The translations under genes and the position numbers were made by a program. Positions 8,545 through 16,721 of a stretch of 64,000 nt of DNA are shown piece after piece (the first letter of the stretch is position 1; each line of letters begins with the position of its first letter). The notes beneath the pieces were generated by a model. The model was not told the DNA's origin and searched no databases. It saw only the letters and a program-made list of their open reading frames with translations. The DNA is from Polaribacter pectinis. GTDB taxonomy: Bacteria > Bacteroidota > Bacteroidia > Flavobacteriales > Flavobacteriaceae. The stretch is from the NCBI RefSeq assembly GCF_014352875.1, contig NZ_CP060695.1, forward strand, positions 713,501-777,500, written 5' to 3'.

Positions 8545-9051
8545 TTAAAAACCAATACTATCACTTTTTCTATCTATATTTTTAAGTGCAGCCATTTTTA
8601 CAGCAGCCACAGCACATTCTATACCTTTATTACCTAATTTACCTCCAGATCTGTCTAAAGATTGTTGTTTTGTATTGTCTGTAAGTACGCAGAAAATTAC
8701 TGGAACGTCGTATTTAATATTTAAATCTACAATACCTTGTGTAACTCCTTCACAAACAAAATCGAAATGTTTAGTTTCTCCTTGTATTACATTTCCAATA
8801 GCAATAATAGCATCAACTTGTTGCGATTGAATCATTTTTTTACAGCCATACACAAGCTCGAAACTTCCTGGAACATCCCAAGAAATAACGTTTTCTTTTG
8901 TTGCGCCACAATCTAATAAAGTTTCTATTGCGCCTTTTTTTAGGTTTTCTGTAATTTCTGGATTCCATTCAGAAACAACAATCCCAAATCGAAAAGATTT
9001 CGCATTTGGGATTGTAGCTTTATCGTAATAAGATAAATTGGTTGTTGCCAT
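8545..9051 (-). CDS. ribH: 6,7-dimethyl-8-ribityllumazine synthase
   Basis: A 168-residue lumazine synthase that condenses 5-amino-6-ribitylaminouracil with 3,4-dihydroxy-2-butanone 4-phosphate in the penultimate step of riboflavin synthesis. Visible signatures are VVSEWNPEIT (substrate-contacting aromatic), WDVPGSFELVYG, AIIAIGNVIQGETKHFDFVCE with the catalytic histidine, and CVLTDNTKQQSLDRSGG. Length and motif spacing are normal for an icosahedral-type RibH. The other riboflavin genes are not nearby. The leader carries a long imperfect inverted repeat (9066-9124); no FMN-riboswitch-like structure is apparent. Confidence 0.96.
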   Translation of the reverse strand: MATTNLSYYDKATIPNAKSFRFGIVVSEWNPEITENLKKGAIETLLDCGATKENVISWDVPGSFELVYGCKKMIQSQQVDAIIAIGNVIQGETKHFDFVCEGVTQGIVDLNIKYDVPVIFCVLTDNTKQQSLDRSGGKLGNKGIECAVAAVKMAALKNIDRKSDSIGF

Positions 9052-9065
9052 TTATTTAGTTGTTA

Positions 9066-9124
9066 GTGTTTAGTTTTTAATGTTTTGTTTCTTAATTTAA
9101 AACAAAATGCTAAAAACTGAAAAC
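9066..9124. repeat. Long imperfect inverted repeat between the TPR gene and ribH
   Basis: Arms 9066-9090 and 9100-9124 pair along almost their full length around a 9-nt loop: TTTTGTTT/AAACAAAA at the core, two G-T pairs, then TAGTTTTTA against TAAAAACTG, with a few mismatches. The outer arm touches the last bases of the TPR gene. It could act as a weak terminator or be one copy of a dispersed intergenic palindrome. Confidence 0.6.
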
Positions 9125-9891
9125 TATTGTGCAGCATATTTAGATGCTCCAATAAATTTTTCTATATCTCTACCTTGGTCAGATGTTGGATAATTGTCTT
9201 TTATTCTAGTGAAAAAAGTTTCTGCTTTATCAAACTTCTTTAATTCCATTGCTGTTTGTCCAGCTTTGTATAAAAATAAAGGAGTTGTAAACTCATTGTC
9301 TTTTTTATTTGCTGCTTTAGCATAATATTCTAAAGCATCTTCTGGTTGATTAATGTCTGCAAAAGCATCACCAATTGCACCTAAAGAAACAGGACCTAAC
9401 ATTTCATCATCAGAATTAAATTTTTCTAAGTATTCAATTGCTTTTTCGTAATTCTTCATTTGTAAGTAAGAAACACCAGCATAATAGTTTGCTAAATTTC
9501 CTGCATCTGTACCACTATAAGATTTTTCAATGTCTAAAAAACCATAGTTACCATCTGCACCTTCTAAACCTAAAGTAAGTAAAGAGTCAATACCAGAACC
9601 AGCAGTTGCAGCTTCATCGAAATATTTTCTTGGAAAAGCTAACTCGTTAGAAGCATTTCTTTCATTTGGTTCTACAACATATTTTGTGTATCCCATATAT
9701 GCTAAAAAGATAACAACAATACCTACTAAAGTGTAGAATAATGGTTTGCTGTTTTTCTCAATCCATTGTTCTGATCTAGAAGCTGTTTCATCTAAAGTAT
9801 TTAAAACCCCAGCAGTTTCGAATTCAGATTCGTCTATTTGATTTTCTTCTTTTTTACCTTCTGGTTTATATTTCTTCTTGTAAGTTGCCAT
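9124..9891 (-). CDS. Membrane-anchored tetratricopeptide-repeat protein
   Basis: A 255-residue protein. A charged cytoplasmic N-terminus (about 50 residues, lysine-rich at the start) precedes one membrane helix (PLFYTLVGIVVIFLAYMGYT). The periplasmic part contains TPR-like helix pairs: NLANYYAGVSYLQMKNYEKAIEYL, LGAIGDAFADINQPEDALEYY and FLYKAGQTAMELKKFDKAETFF. The architecture resembles YfgM-type periplasmic scaffold proteins, an analogy rather than an identification. It diverges from recF, and a -7 box reading TATTTTTG lies 23 nt upstream. The C-terminus IEKFIGASKYAAQ is typical of the Bacteroidota family. Confidence 0.85.
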   Translation of the reverse strand: MATYKKKYKPEGKKEENQIDESEFETAGVLNTLDETASRSEQWIEKNSKPLFYTLVGIVVIFLAYMGYTKYVVEPNERNASNELAFPRKYFDEAATAGSGIDSLLTLGLEGADGNYGFLDIEKSYSGTDAGNLANYYAGVSYLQMKNYEKAIEYLEKFNSDDEMLGPVSLGAIGDAFADINQPEDALEYYAKAANKKDNEFTTPLFLYKAGQTAMELKKFDKAETFFTRIKDNYPTSDQGRDIEKFIGASKYAAQ

Positions 9892-9914
9892 ATTTCCTTA
9901 AAAATTAGTGGCGA

Positions 9915-9922
9915 CAAAAATA
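9915..9922 (-). promoter_or_regulatory. Bacteroidota -7 box of the TPR gene
   Basis: The minus strand reads TATTTTTG (TAnnTTTG) 23 nt before the TPR gene's ATG. The -33 region is only T-rich, without a clear TTTG. Confidence 0.5.
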
Positions 9923-10005
9923 GTTTTTTTAATTGGATTTTAAAAGGAGATAATTCGCAAAATTTTCAATAATTTGCAATTCGTTTTTAAGACCATTTAT
10001 AATTC

Positions 10006-11085
10006 ATGTATTTACAGAAGCTTTCTTTAGTTAATTTTAAGAATATAGAATCGCAAACTTTTGATTTTCAGCAGAAAATAAATTGTTTTGTAGGAAATAA
10101 TGGTGTGGGGAAAACGAATGTTTTAGATGCGATTTATTACTTGTCTTTTGCTAAAAGTTACTTTAATTCTGTCGCAGTTCAGAATATTAGACACGGAGAA
10201 GGATTTTTTATGGTGGAAGGAGATTACCTTTTAAACGATAGAAATGAAAAAATTGTTTGCAGTTTAAAAAAAGGTCAGAAGAAGGTTTTAAAAAGAAACG
10301 GAAAAAATTACGAGAAGTTTTCTGAACATATAGGACAATTACCTTTGGTTATTATATCTCCAGCAGATAGAGATTTGGTTACAGAAGGAAGTGACACCAG
10401 AAGAAAATTTATAGACGGAGTAATCTCGCAACAAAACAAAAAGTATTTACAAGATTTATTAGCATATAATAAAGTGTTAAGCCAAAGAAATGCGTTGTTA
10501 AAATATTTTGCTGCAAACAGAACTTTTGACGCTTTAAATTTAAGTGTTTATGATGATCAACTTTCTAATTATGGTAGTAGAATTTATGAAGTTAGAAAAG
10601 CTTTTTTAGAAGATTTTATTCCTATTTTTAATGAAAAATATCAAATAATTTCCGATGATAAAGAGAATGTGAATCTTATTTATAAAAGTCAATTACACGA
10701 TTTTTCTATGAAAGATGCTTTACAAAAATCTTTAGAAAAAGATAAGATATTACAATACACTACATCTGGTATACATAAAGATGATTTAAGTTTTGAAATT
10801 GGTGAATACCCAATTAAAAAATTTGGTTCTCAAGGCCAGCAAAAATCGTATTTAATTGCCCTAAAATTTGCACAGTTCGAGTTTATAAAACAACAATCTA
10901 ATGTAGTGCCTATTTTGTTATTAGATGATATTTTTGATAAATTAGATGAAAGTAGAGTTTTACAAATTATAAATTTGGTTGATAATGACGAATTCGGACA
11001 AATATTTATTACAGACACGCATTCTGATAGAACTGAAAATATTGTAAAACAAAGTAATAAACCATATCAAATTTTTAAATTGTAA
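10006..11085 (+). CDS. recF: DNA replication/repair protein RecF
   Basis: A 359-residue SMC-like ATPase that helps load RecA at single-stranded gaps. The Walker A loop is GNNGVGKTN (residues about 30-38), the ABC signature region is [18 protein letters not shown], and Walker B is [16 protein letters not shown] followed by ITDTHSDR. The length is typical. It is separated by 42 nt from the DUF721 gene, a recF-DUF721 pairing that is common in Bacteroidota, and diverges from the TPR gene. Confidence 0.96.
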   Translation: MYLQKLSLVNFKNIESQTFDFQQKINCFVGNNGVGKTNVLDAIYYLSFAKSYFNSVAVQNIRHGEGFFMVEGDYLLNDRNEKIVCSLKKGQKKVLKRNGKNYEKFSEHIGQLPLVIISPADRDLVTEGSDTRRKFIDGVISQQNKKYLQDLLAYNKVLSQRNALLKYFAANRTFDALNLSVYDDQLSNYGSRIYEVRKAFLEDFIPIFNEKYQIISDDKENVNLIYKSQLHDFSMKDALQKSLEKDKILQYTTSGIHKDDLSFEIGEYPIKKFGSQGQQKSYLIALKFAQFEFIKQQSNVVPILLLDDIFDKLDESRVLQIINLVDNDEFGQIFITDTHSDRTENIVKQSNKPYQIFKL

Positions 11086-11127
11086 ATTGTTTACAATACT
11101 TCTAACAACCCAATAATCTAAAGTTAA

Positions 11128-11424
11128 ATGGCAAAAAGAGAAAACGATTCTTTTTCGGTAAAAGATTTAATGCAAAGCTTTATTAAAGAAAACAATTTAA
11201 GCAAAGGAATGCAGAAAATTAAGGTAGAAGAAACTTGGATTAAAATGATGGGTCCAGGAGTTGCAACCCATACTACTTCTGTTAAACTTCAAAACAAAAC
11301 TTTAATCATTAATTTAACTTCTTCTGTTTTACGTGAAGAATTAAGTTATGGAAAAGAGAAAATTATAAAAATGATTAATGAAGAATTGGGTGATGAAGTT
11401 GTTTCTAAATTGATGTTGGTGTAA
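11128..11424 (+). CDS. DUF721 (DciA-like) protein
   Basis: A 98-residue DUF721 protein. It shows the family's N-terminal helix with an EEWxxxxGP-like motif (VEETWIKMMGPGVATHT), followed by strands LQNKTLIINLTSSVLREELSY and a C-terminal helix ending NEELGDEVVSKLMLV. DciA-type members in other bacteria help load the replicative helicase; whether this short Bacteroidota form does so is inference from family membership and its place behind recF. It ends 1 nt from the converging gene and no terminator is visible between them. Confidence 0.85.
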   Translation: MAKRENDSFSVKDLMQSFIKENNLSKGMQKIKVEETWIKMMGPGVATHTTSVKLQNKTLIINLTSSVLREELSYGKEKIIKMINEELGDEVVSKLMLV

Positions 11425-11425
11425 T

Positions 11426-12226
11426 TTATTTGATTCTCATAGGAAAACTATATGATATTCCAGTTGGTTTATCTCTAAAAATAAATGGTTCTAATTTGGG
11501 CAACAAATCTGTTACTCTATCTATTTCAGAAAAAATAATTTTACTGTAATCTGCACTATTAATGTAAATAAACTCTCCTCTTTCAGTTAAAACGAGATTT
11601 ATAAATATTCTTTTAATATTATTTTGTTTAAAATAACTTAGGTCTAAATTATCATAAAAATGTTGTTTTACTTTTTCATCAAAACAAGTTTTATATTTTT
11701 TTTTACACCCAGGAAAAACAGGTGCATCGCCTACTAACAAGAAATTTATAGTTTCATCACGTTTAGAATTTTCTAATTTTCTCCTATTTTGTTTTTCAAA
11801 CTCCTTAATTCCCATTTTTATTTTAACATACATTTCTTTAGAAACATTTACATCCTTATAATTTTTATTGATACCATAAATTTCTTTCAGTTTCTCAAAA
11901 GGAACAGAATTTTCAAAACTAGAAATATATGTATTAGAAAGATTTTTAATTTTTAGGGAAATACTGTCATAAAGCCCAACAGTTAATGTTTTTGCATTTA
12001 ATTTTTTTTTGATTAATTTGTCATTGGCCATAATCTCTAGATACATTATTTTGGCATTTGTGCTACCTAATAATTCTTTGGCAATTTCTAAATGCGATAA
12101 ACTTTCAGAATATTTTTCTAATTGAAACTTCTTCTCTGCATCTACAAATTCAATTTTCGCTATATTATTTTGAGAATTTATATTTGCAACAAGAAAAAAT
12201 GCAAGAAGAAGAAAAAAATGTTTCAT
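11426..12226 (-). CDS. Secreted protein with degenerate TonB_C-like domain
   Basis: About 266 residues from the ATG at 12226, preferred over one 11 codons upstream because it directly gives a signal peptide (MKHFFLLLAFFLVANINSQ). The middle is helical and lysine-rich. The last 100 residues begin GDAPVFPGCKKKYKTCF and continue with KQHFYDNLDLSYFKQNN and INLVLTERGEFIYINSADYS, the pattern of the C-terminal domain of Bacteroidota TonB proteins (PVFPGC, then F/V strands and a D/E-G turn). No transmembrane anchor or proline-rich linker is present, so it is not a classical TonB. The two cysteines may form a disulfide. Confidence 0.7.
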   Translation of the reverse strand: MKHFFLLLAFFLVANINSQNNIAKIEFVDAEKKFQLEKYSESLSHLEIAKELLGSTNAKIMYLEIMANDKLIKKKLNAKTLTVGLYDSISLKIKNLSNTYISSFENSVPFEKLKEIYGINKNYKDVNVSKEMYVKIKMGIKEFEKQNRRKLENSKRDETINFLLVGDAPVFPGCKKKYKTCFDEKVKQHFYDNLDLSYFKQNNIKRIFINLVLTERGEFIYINSADYSKIIFSEIDRVTDLLPKLEPFIFRDKPTGISYSFPMRIK

Positions 12227-12302
12227 AGTTAGGTTTTTTTTTGAAAATAATGTTTTCAAAGTTATAATTTTCCCTTTTAATTACAAACTAAAGCAATACC
12301 AC

Positions 12303-12335
12303 AAAAAAAACTCGCAACTTTCGCTGCGAGTTTTT
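12303..12335 (-). terminator. Rho-independent terminator after ndk
   Basis: CTCGCA (12311-12316) pairs with TGCGAG (12325-12330), extended by A/T pairs, around an 8-nt loop. The minus-strand transcript then reads eight T residues. It is also T-tailed on the plus strand. Confidence 0.8.
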
Positions 12336-12354
12336 AAAATATTTTTTAAAAATA

Positions 12355-12774
12355 CTAGAATTGCTCTCTTCCAGAAAAATGGAAATTTCCTTCAATTTCT
12401 GCATTTTCATCAGAATCAGAACCATGTACAGCATTTTCTCCCATAGAAGTTGCATATAATTTTCTAATAGTTCCTTCTGCAGCATCAGCAGGATTTGTAG
12501 CACCAATTAAAGTTCTAAAATCGTCTACTGCGTTGTCTTTTTCTAAAATTGCAGCCACTATTGGACCACGAGTCATAAATTCTACCAACTCACCAAAAAA
12601 CGGACGCTCATTATGCACTGCATAAAAAGTTTCTGCGTCAGCTATTGTCATTTGAGTTTTCTTTAAAGCTACAATTCTAAATCCTGCAGCATTAATTTTG
12701 TCTAAAATTGCGCCAGTATGTCCGTTTTCTACAGCATCTGGTTTAAGCATAGTAAATGTTCTATTTGTTGCCAT
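12355..12774 (-). CDS. ndk: Nucleoside diphosphate kinase
   Basis: A 139-residue NDK that transfers the gamma-phosphate from ATP to nucleoside diphosphates through a phosphohistidine. Visible: the start [32 protein letters not shown], and the active-site [15 protein letters not shown] in which the histidine is phosphorylated. The length is normal. It is monocistronic: a TAATTTTG -7 box sits 34 nt upstream and a strong terminator lies 20 nt after the stop. It diverges from the DHH phosphoesterase gene. Confidence 0.97.
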   Translation of the reverse strand: MATNRTFTMLKPDAVENGHTGAILDKINAAGFRIVALKKTQMTIADAETFYAVHNERPFFGELVEFMTRGPIVAAILEKDNAVDDFRTLIGATNPADAAEGTIRKLYATSMGENAVHGSDSDENAEIEGNFHFSGREQF

Positions 12775-12808
12775 TGTAAATGTTTTTCGAGTTTTCTTAA
12801 AATCGGCG

Positions 12809-12816
12809 CAAAATTA
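12809..12816 (-). promoter_or_regulatory. Bacteroidota -7 box of ndk
   Basis: The minus strand reads TAATTTTG (TAnnTTTG) 34 nt before the ndk ATG, in the 78-nt divergent region shared with the DHH gene. On the plus strand a near match, TATCTTCG at 12839-12846, could serve that gene. Confidence 0.5.
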
Positions 12817-12852
12817 CACCTTTTTTTTAATTAAATTGTATCTTCGCCACTT

Positions 12853-13881
12853 ATGATTTTAAAAGGATTTGAAGAATTAAAAACTTTTCTTGATAAACCA
12901 AGAAATATTGTAATAATTGGACATAGAAATCCGGATGGAGATGCTATGGGTTCTACATTGGCGTTATATCATTATTTCAACAAAAAAGGACACAACCCTA
13001 CAGTTGTTGTACCAAATGAATATCCAGAATTTATACATTGGTTGCCAGGTTCAGACACAACTTATCGTTTCGATTGGCAAAATTCTCAATCTCAAAAAGC
13101 AATAAATAATTCTGATATTATTTTTCTTTTAGACTTTAATGCGTTGCACAGGGTTGGTTTTGATATGCAAAATACATTAGAGAAATACCCAAATGATTTT
13201 GCAATGATAGACCATCATCAACAACCTGATGATGTAAAATACATGTATTCTGATGTCGAAATTTGTTCTACCTGTCAAATGGTATATCAATTTATTGAAA
13301 TGAACAATGATTTGGATCTAATTGATGCCGATATTGCTACTTGTTTATATACAGGAATCATGACAGATACTGGTTCTTTCAGATTTCGATCAACCACAAG
13401 TAAAACACATAGAGTTATTGCAGATTTAATTGATAAGGGTGCTAAAAATGATAAAATTCATAACAATGTTTATGATGCAAACTCATATAATAGATTACTG
13501 TTGTTAGGGCAAGCTTTAAGTAATTTACAGATTTTACCTTCCTATAATACAGCGTATATTACTTTAACAAATGAAGAGAAAAAACGGTTTGATTTTCAAA
13601 AAGGAGATACAGAAGGAGTTGTAAATTATGCTCTTTCATTAAAAGGAATTGTTTTTGCAGCTATTTTTATTGAAGATGCAGACCAAAATATTGTAAAAAT
13701 ATCTTTCCGATCTAAAGGTAATTTTTCTGTAAATAAATTTTCTAGAAATCATTTTGAAGGTGGAGGCCATGACAATGCTGCGGGAGGAAAATCTGATCTT
13801 TCAATGGCAGAAACAGTTACTAAATTTGTAACATTATTGCCAGAATATAAAAAAGATTTAGAAACGTCTTATGAAAATTAG
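12853..13881 (+). CDS. DHH-family phosphoesterase, NrnA-like (nanoRNase/pAp phosphatase)
   Basis: A 342-residue bifunctional oligoribonuclease/pAp-phosphatase-like enzyme. DHH-superfamily motifs are in order: VIIGHRNPDGDAMGSTLAL (motif I), IIFLLDFN (motif II), AMIDHHQQPD (DHH motif III), and TGIMTDTGSFRFRSTT (motif IV). The DHHA1 RNA-binding domain ends with FEGGGHDNAAGG. Members degrade short RNAs and dephosphorylate 3'-phosphoadenosine 5'-phosphate. Its last codons overlap the start of gldI by 11 nt, so it is translationally linked to the isomerase genes that follow. Confidence 0.9.
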   Translation: MILKGFEELKTFLDKPRNIVIIGHRNPDGDAMGSTLALYHYFNKKGHNPTVVVPNEYPEFIHWLPGSDTTYRFDWQNSQSQKAINNSDIIFLLDFNALHRVGFDMQNTLEKYPNDFAMIDHHQQPDDVKYMYSDVEICSTCQMVYQFIEMNNDLDLIDADIATCLYTGIMTDTGSFRFRSTTSKTHRVIADLIDKGAKNDKIHNNVYDANSYNRLLLLGQALSNLQILPSYNTAYITLTNEEKKRFDFQKGDTEGVVNYALSLKGIVFAAIFIEDADQNIVKISFRSKGNFSVNKFSRNHFEGGGHDNAAGGKSDLSMAETVTKFVTLLPEYKKDLETSYEN

Positions 13882-14401
13882 AAGTCTATTTTTTCTGATG
13901 GTTATTTGTTTTAGTTGTTCAAAAACAACACCTAGAAAACCAATAAATCCAAAACCATCATCAACCATATTAAAGGAAACTATTTCTGCATCTAAAGTTT
14001 TAAATGAAGCAGAAGATGCCAAAATTATAGCTTTAATACAGAAAGATTCAACTAAAACATATATTACTTCTCCAAACGGTTTTTGGTATACTTATTTAAA
14101 TAAAGTTGAAGAAGATATACCAACTCCACAAGCAGGACAAGAAGTAACATTTTCTTATAATATTACAGATTTGAATGATGTAGTAATTTATAGCACAGAA
14201 GAATTAGGCATAAAAAAATATAAAATAGACAAAGAAGATTTTATTGCAGGAATTCAGAAAGGAATAAAGTTGATGAAAATAGGAGAAACTATTACATTTG
14301 TCATTCCATCTTACAATGCTTTTGGTATTTCTGGAGATGGAAATAAAATAGCAATTAATCAATCTATAAAAAGTACAGTAACATTATTAAATATAAACTA
14401 A
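13871..14401 (+). CDS. gldI: Gliding-motility-associated FKBP lipoprotein GldI
   Basis: A 176-residue lipoprotein with signal MKIRSLFFLMVICFSC (lipobox at Cys16) and a C-terminal FKBP-type prolyl isomerase domain: GFWYTYLNKVEE, GQEVTFSYNITDLNDVVIYS, then KEDFIAGIQKGIKLMKIGETITFVIPSYNAFG. In Flavobacterium johnsoniae GldI is a peptidylprolyl isomerase lipoprotein needed for gliding, thought to help fold envelope components. The assignment rests on architecture and on position before two further isomerases. The active site is divergent from classical FKBP. The start lies inside the upstream gene's end. Confidence 0.82.
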   Translation: MKIRSLFFLMVICFSCSKTTPRKPINPKPSSTILKETISASKVLNEAEDAKIIALIQKDSTKTYITSPNGFWYTYLNKVEEDIPTPQAGQEVTFSYNITDLNDVVIYSTEELGIKKYKIDKEDFIAGIQKGIKLMKIGETITFVIPSYNAFGISGDGNKIAINQSIKSTVTLLNIN

Positions 14402-14409
14402 ATAAAAAA

Positions 14410-15111
14410 ATGAAAATTATAAAATACACATTAGCAGTAGCAATTTCAGCAACCTTATTTTCTTGTGGAAACCAAGTAAAAGAAGTAAAATCATTAGAAA
14501 CTGATATAGATTCTGTAAGTTATGCAATTGGTTTAACAATGTCTGGACAACTTAAAAATGGTTTTAAGGAAGTAAATAAAGATATTTTAACACAAGCAAT
14601 TAGAAACGGTTTAGATTCTACAAATTTATTAATAGAAAATAAAGATGTGCAGAATATCATAAGAAACTATTTTCAAAAAGTACAAGAAGCAAAAAAGCAA
14701 GAAGAGTTAGCAAAATCTGAAGTTTATAAAACAGAAGGAGTTGCTTTTTTAGAAGCTAATAAAACCAAAGAAGGTGTAAAAACTACAGATAGTGGTTTAC
14801 AGTATATTGTTTTAAAAGAAGGAACTGGAGAAAAACCAGGACCAACTACAAAAGTAAAACTTCATTATCATGGTACAACAATAGATGGTACCGTTTTTGA
14901 CAGTTCTGTTGATAAGGGAAAACCATACGAATTGGCAGTAAACCAATTTGTAAAAGGTTTTGGAGAAGGATTACAATTAATGAAAGAAGGAGCAAAATTT
15001 AAATTCTTTATTCCACAAGAATTGGCTTATGGAGCAACTCCAAGACCAGGAATTATAAAACCTTACATGGCTTTAATCTTTGAAGTAGAATTATTAGAGG
15101 TAAAAAAATAA
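14410..15111 (+). CDS. FKBP-type peptidylprolyl isomerase lipoprotein (FkpA/Mip-like)
   Basis: A 233-residue lipoprotein ([19 protein letters not shown], Cys19). The N-terminal part ([20 protein letters not shown], then a long [15 protein letters not shown] helix) is the Mip/FkpA dimerisation segment. The FKBP domain follows: [52 protein letters not shown], and [10 protein letters not shown]. The aromatic active-site residues are present. It should act on proline bonds of periplasmic or outer-membrane proteins. It lies 8 nt after gldI and 7 nt before the next isomerase. Confidence 0.92.
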   Translation: MKIIKYTLAVAISATLFSCGNQVKEVKSLETDIDSVSYAIGLTMSGQLKNGFKEVNKDILTQAIRNGLDSTNLLIENKDVQNIIRNYFQKVQEAKKQEELAKSEVYKTEGVAFLEANKTKEGVKTTDSGLQYIVLKEGTGEKPGPTTKVKLHYHGTTIDGTVFDSSVDKGKPYELAVNQFVKGFGEGLQLMKEGAKFKFFIPQELAYGATPRPGIIKPYMALIFEVELLEVKK

Positions 15112-15118
15112 AATAGTA

Positions 15119-16159
15119 ATGAAGAATTTTAAATACATTATTGTTCTTGTGCTTTTAATTACTGCTTGTAAAGCAGCAAAATATAAAGATTTACAAGAAG
15201 GACTTTATGCAGACGTTCAAACCAATAGGGGAGATATTTTAATAAAGTTACACGCAGAAGAAGTACCTATGACGGTTGCAAATTTTGTTTCTCTTGCAGA
15301 AGGTACCAATACCAAAGTTACAGATTCTTTAAAAGACAAACCATTTTATGATGGTATTCGTTTTCATAGAGTTATACCAAATTTCATGGTTCAAGGAGGA
15401 GATATAACTGGAACAGGAAGTGGTAGCATAGGATATAGTTTTGCAGATGAGTTTCCTACAGATTCTTTAGGTAATTTAATTTATAAACATGACACCAAAG
15501 GGGTTTTATCTATGGCTAATCGTGGGCCAAAAACCAATTCTAGTCAATTTTTTATAACTCATAAAGCTACACCTTGGTTAGATAGAAAACATTCTGTTTT
15601 TGGTAAAGTAGAAACAGGTTTAGATGTTTTAGACAGTATTCAACAAAACGATACTATTAAAAAAGTAGATATTATTAGAGTTGGTAAATTTGCCAAGAAT
15701 TTTGATGCTTCTAATGTTTTTATAGCTGAATTAGAAGGTGCTGCACAAAATGAAAAAGAATATACAGAAAAATTAGAAAAACTAAAAGAAGCATTCTTAA
15801 AAGAAAAAGGAATTGACAAAGCTAGAAAAACCGATTCTGGTTTAAAAATTCTTGTTTTAAAAGAAGGAAAAGGTAAAAAATTTAATAGAGCTATTCCTGC
15901 AACAATGAATTATACAATTTCTTTAGCTTCAGGTAAATTAATTCAATCTACAGAAAACAATGCAAAACCGTTTGTGTTTACATTAGATAAGCAACCAATG
16001 ATAGCAGGTGTTAATGAAGCGCTTTTAGAAATGAGAGAAGGAGATAAGCAAAGACTTTTTATACCTTATTATTTAGGTTATGGAGAGAAATTATATGGAC
16101 CTTTTCCAGAAAAATCTGATATCGTTTTTGATATTGAATTGTTAAAAGTAGGAGAGTAA
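15119..16159 (+). CDS. Cyclophilin-FKBP fusion prolyl isomerase lipoprotein
   Basis: A 346-residue dual-family isomerase. After a lipoprotein signal ([17 protein letters not shown], Cys17), residues about 30-190 are a cyclophilin: [19 protein letters not shown] with the catalytic Arg, [27 protein letters not shown] coiled-coil-like [19 protein letters not shown] joins it to a C-terminal FKBP domain ([44 protein letters not shown]). Such cyclophilin/FKBP chimeras are known but uncommon. Third of three consecutive exported isomerases. It ends 1 nt before the PAP2 gene. Confidence 0.9.
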   Translation: MKNFKYIIVLVLLITACKAAKYKDLQEGLYADVQTNRGDILIKLHAEEVPMTVANFVSLAEGTNTKVTDSLKDKPFYDGIRFHRVIPNFMVQGGDITGTGSGSIGYSFADEFPTDSLGNLIYKHDTKGVLSMANRGPKTNSSQFFITHKATPWLDRKHSVFGKVETGLDVLDSIQQNDTIKKVDIIRVGKFAKNFDASNVFIAELEGAAQNEKEYTEKLEKLKEAFLKEKGIDKARKTDSGLKILVLKEGKGKKFNRAIPATMNYTISLASGKLIQSTENNAKPFVFTLDKQPMIAGVNEALLEMREGDKQRLFIPYYLGYGEKLYGPFPEKSDIVFDIELLKVGE

Positions 16160-16160
16160 T

Positions 16161-16721
16161 TTGTTAGACTCTATCATAAATTTAGACAAGCAATTACTAG
16201 TTTTTTTAAATAATCTAGGAAATGAACAATGGGATCCATTTTGGTTGGCAGTAACTAACCAATTTCACTGGAGCCCATTGTTCCTTCTTGTTTTTTTTCT
16301 AATTATAAAATCTTTTGGGTGGAAACGTGGAGGTTTTATGATTTTATCTATGATAATTTTGGTAGCTTTTTCAGATCAGTTTACCAATTTAATTAAAGAC
16401 ACAGTTCAAAGATTAAGACCCAATAACGATCCAGAAATAAAAGATCTTTTAAGAACTCTAATTAATCCACAGAGTTATAGTTTTATGTCTGGCCATGCAA
16501 CAACATCTACTTTTTTTACAGTTTATGTTACATTGCTTTTAAAAGGAAAATATAAATATATTTACTTGCTTTTATTTTTTCCTGCAATATTTGCGTATAG
16601 CAGATTGTATTTAGGAGTACATTTTCCAATAGATATTTTCGTAGGAATTACCATCGGAACAATTTTTGCAAATTTATATTTTACACTCTATAAAAAGATA
16701 GACAAAGTTTCTTTTGCTTAA
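16161..16721 (+). CDS. PAP2-family membrane phosphatase
   Basis: A 186-residue integral membrane phosphatase. The three catalytic motifs are KDTVQRLRP (KxxxxxxRP), SFMSGHATTS (PSGH-like) and SRLYLGVHFPIDI (SRxxxxxHxxxD). Likely substrates are lipid phosphates such as phosphatidylglycerol phosphate or undecaprenyl pyrophosphate. The start is TTG: a stop lies 10 nt upstream in the same frame, no usable ATG occurs before the conserved N-terminal helix, and LDSIINLDKQLLVFLNNLG matches the family start. It overlaps the converging sulfatase-like gene by 4 nt. Confidence 0.88.
   Translation: MLDSIINLDKQLLVFLNNLGNEQWDPFWLAVTNQFHWSPLFLLVFFLIIKSFGWKRGGFMILSMIILVAFSDQFTNLIKDTVQRLRPNNDPEIKDLLRTLINPQSYSFMSGHATTSTFFTVYVTLLLKGKYKYIYLLLFFPAIFAYSRLYLGVHFPIDIFVGITIGTIFANLYFTLYKKIDKVSFA

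Noticed and set aside
12288..12506. A 72-codon minus frame overlapping the end of ndk
   Set aside because: It is out of frame with ndk, leucine/methionine-rich, and runs through the ndk terminator.
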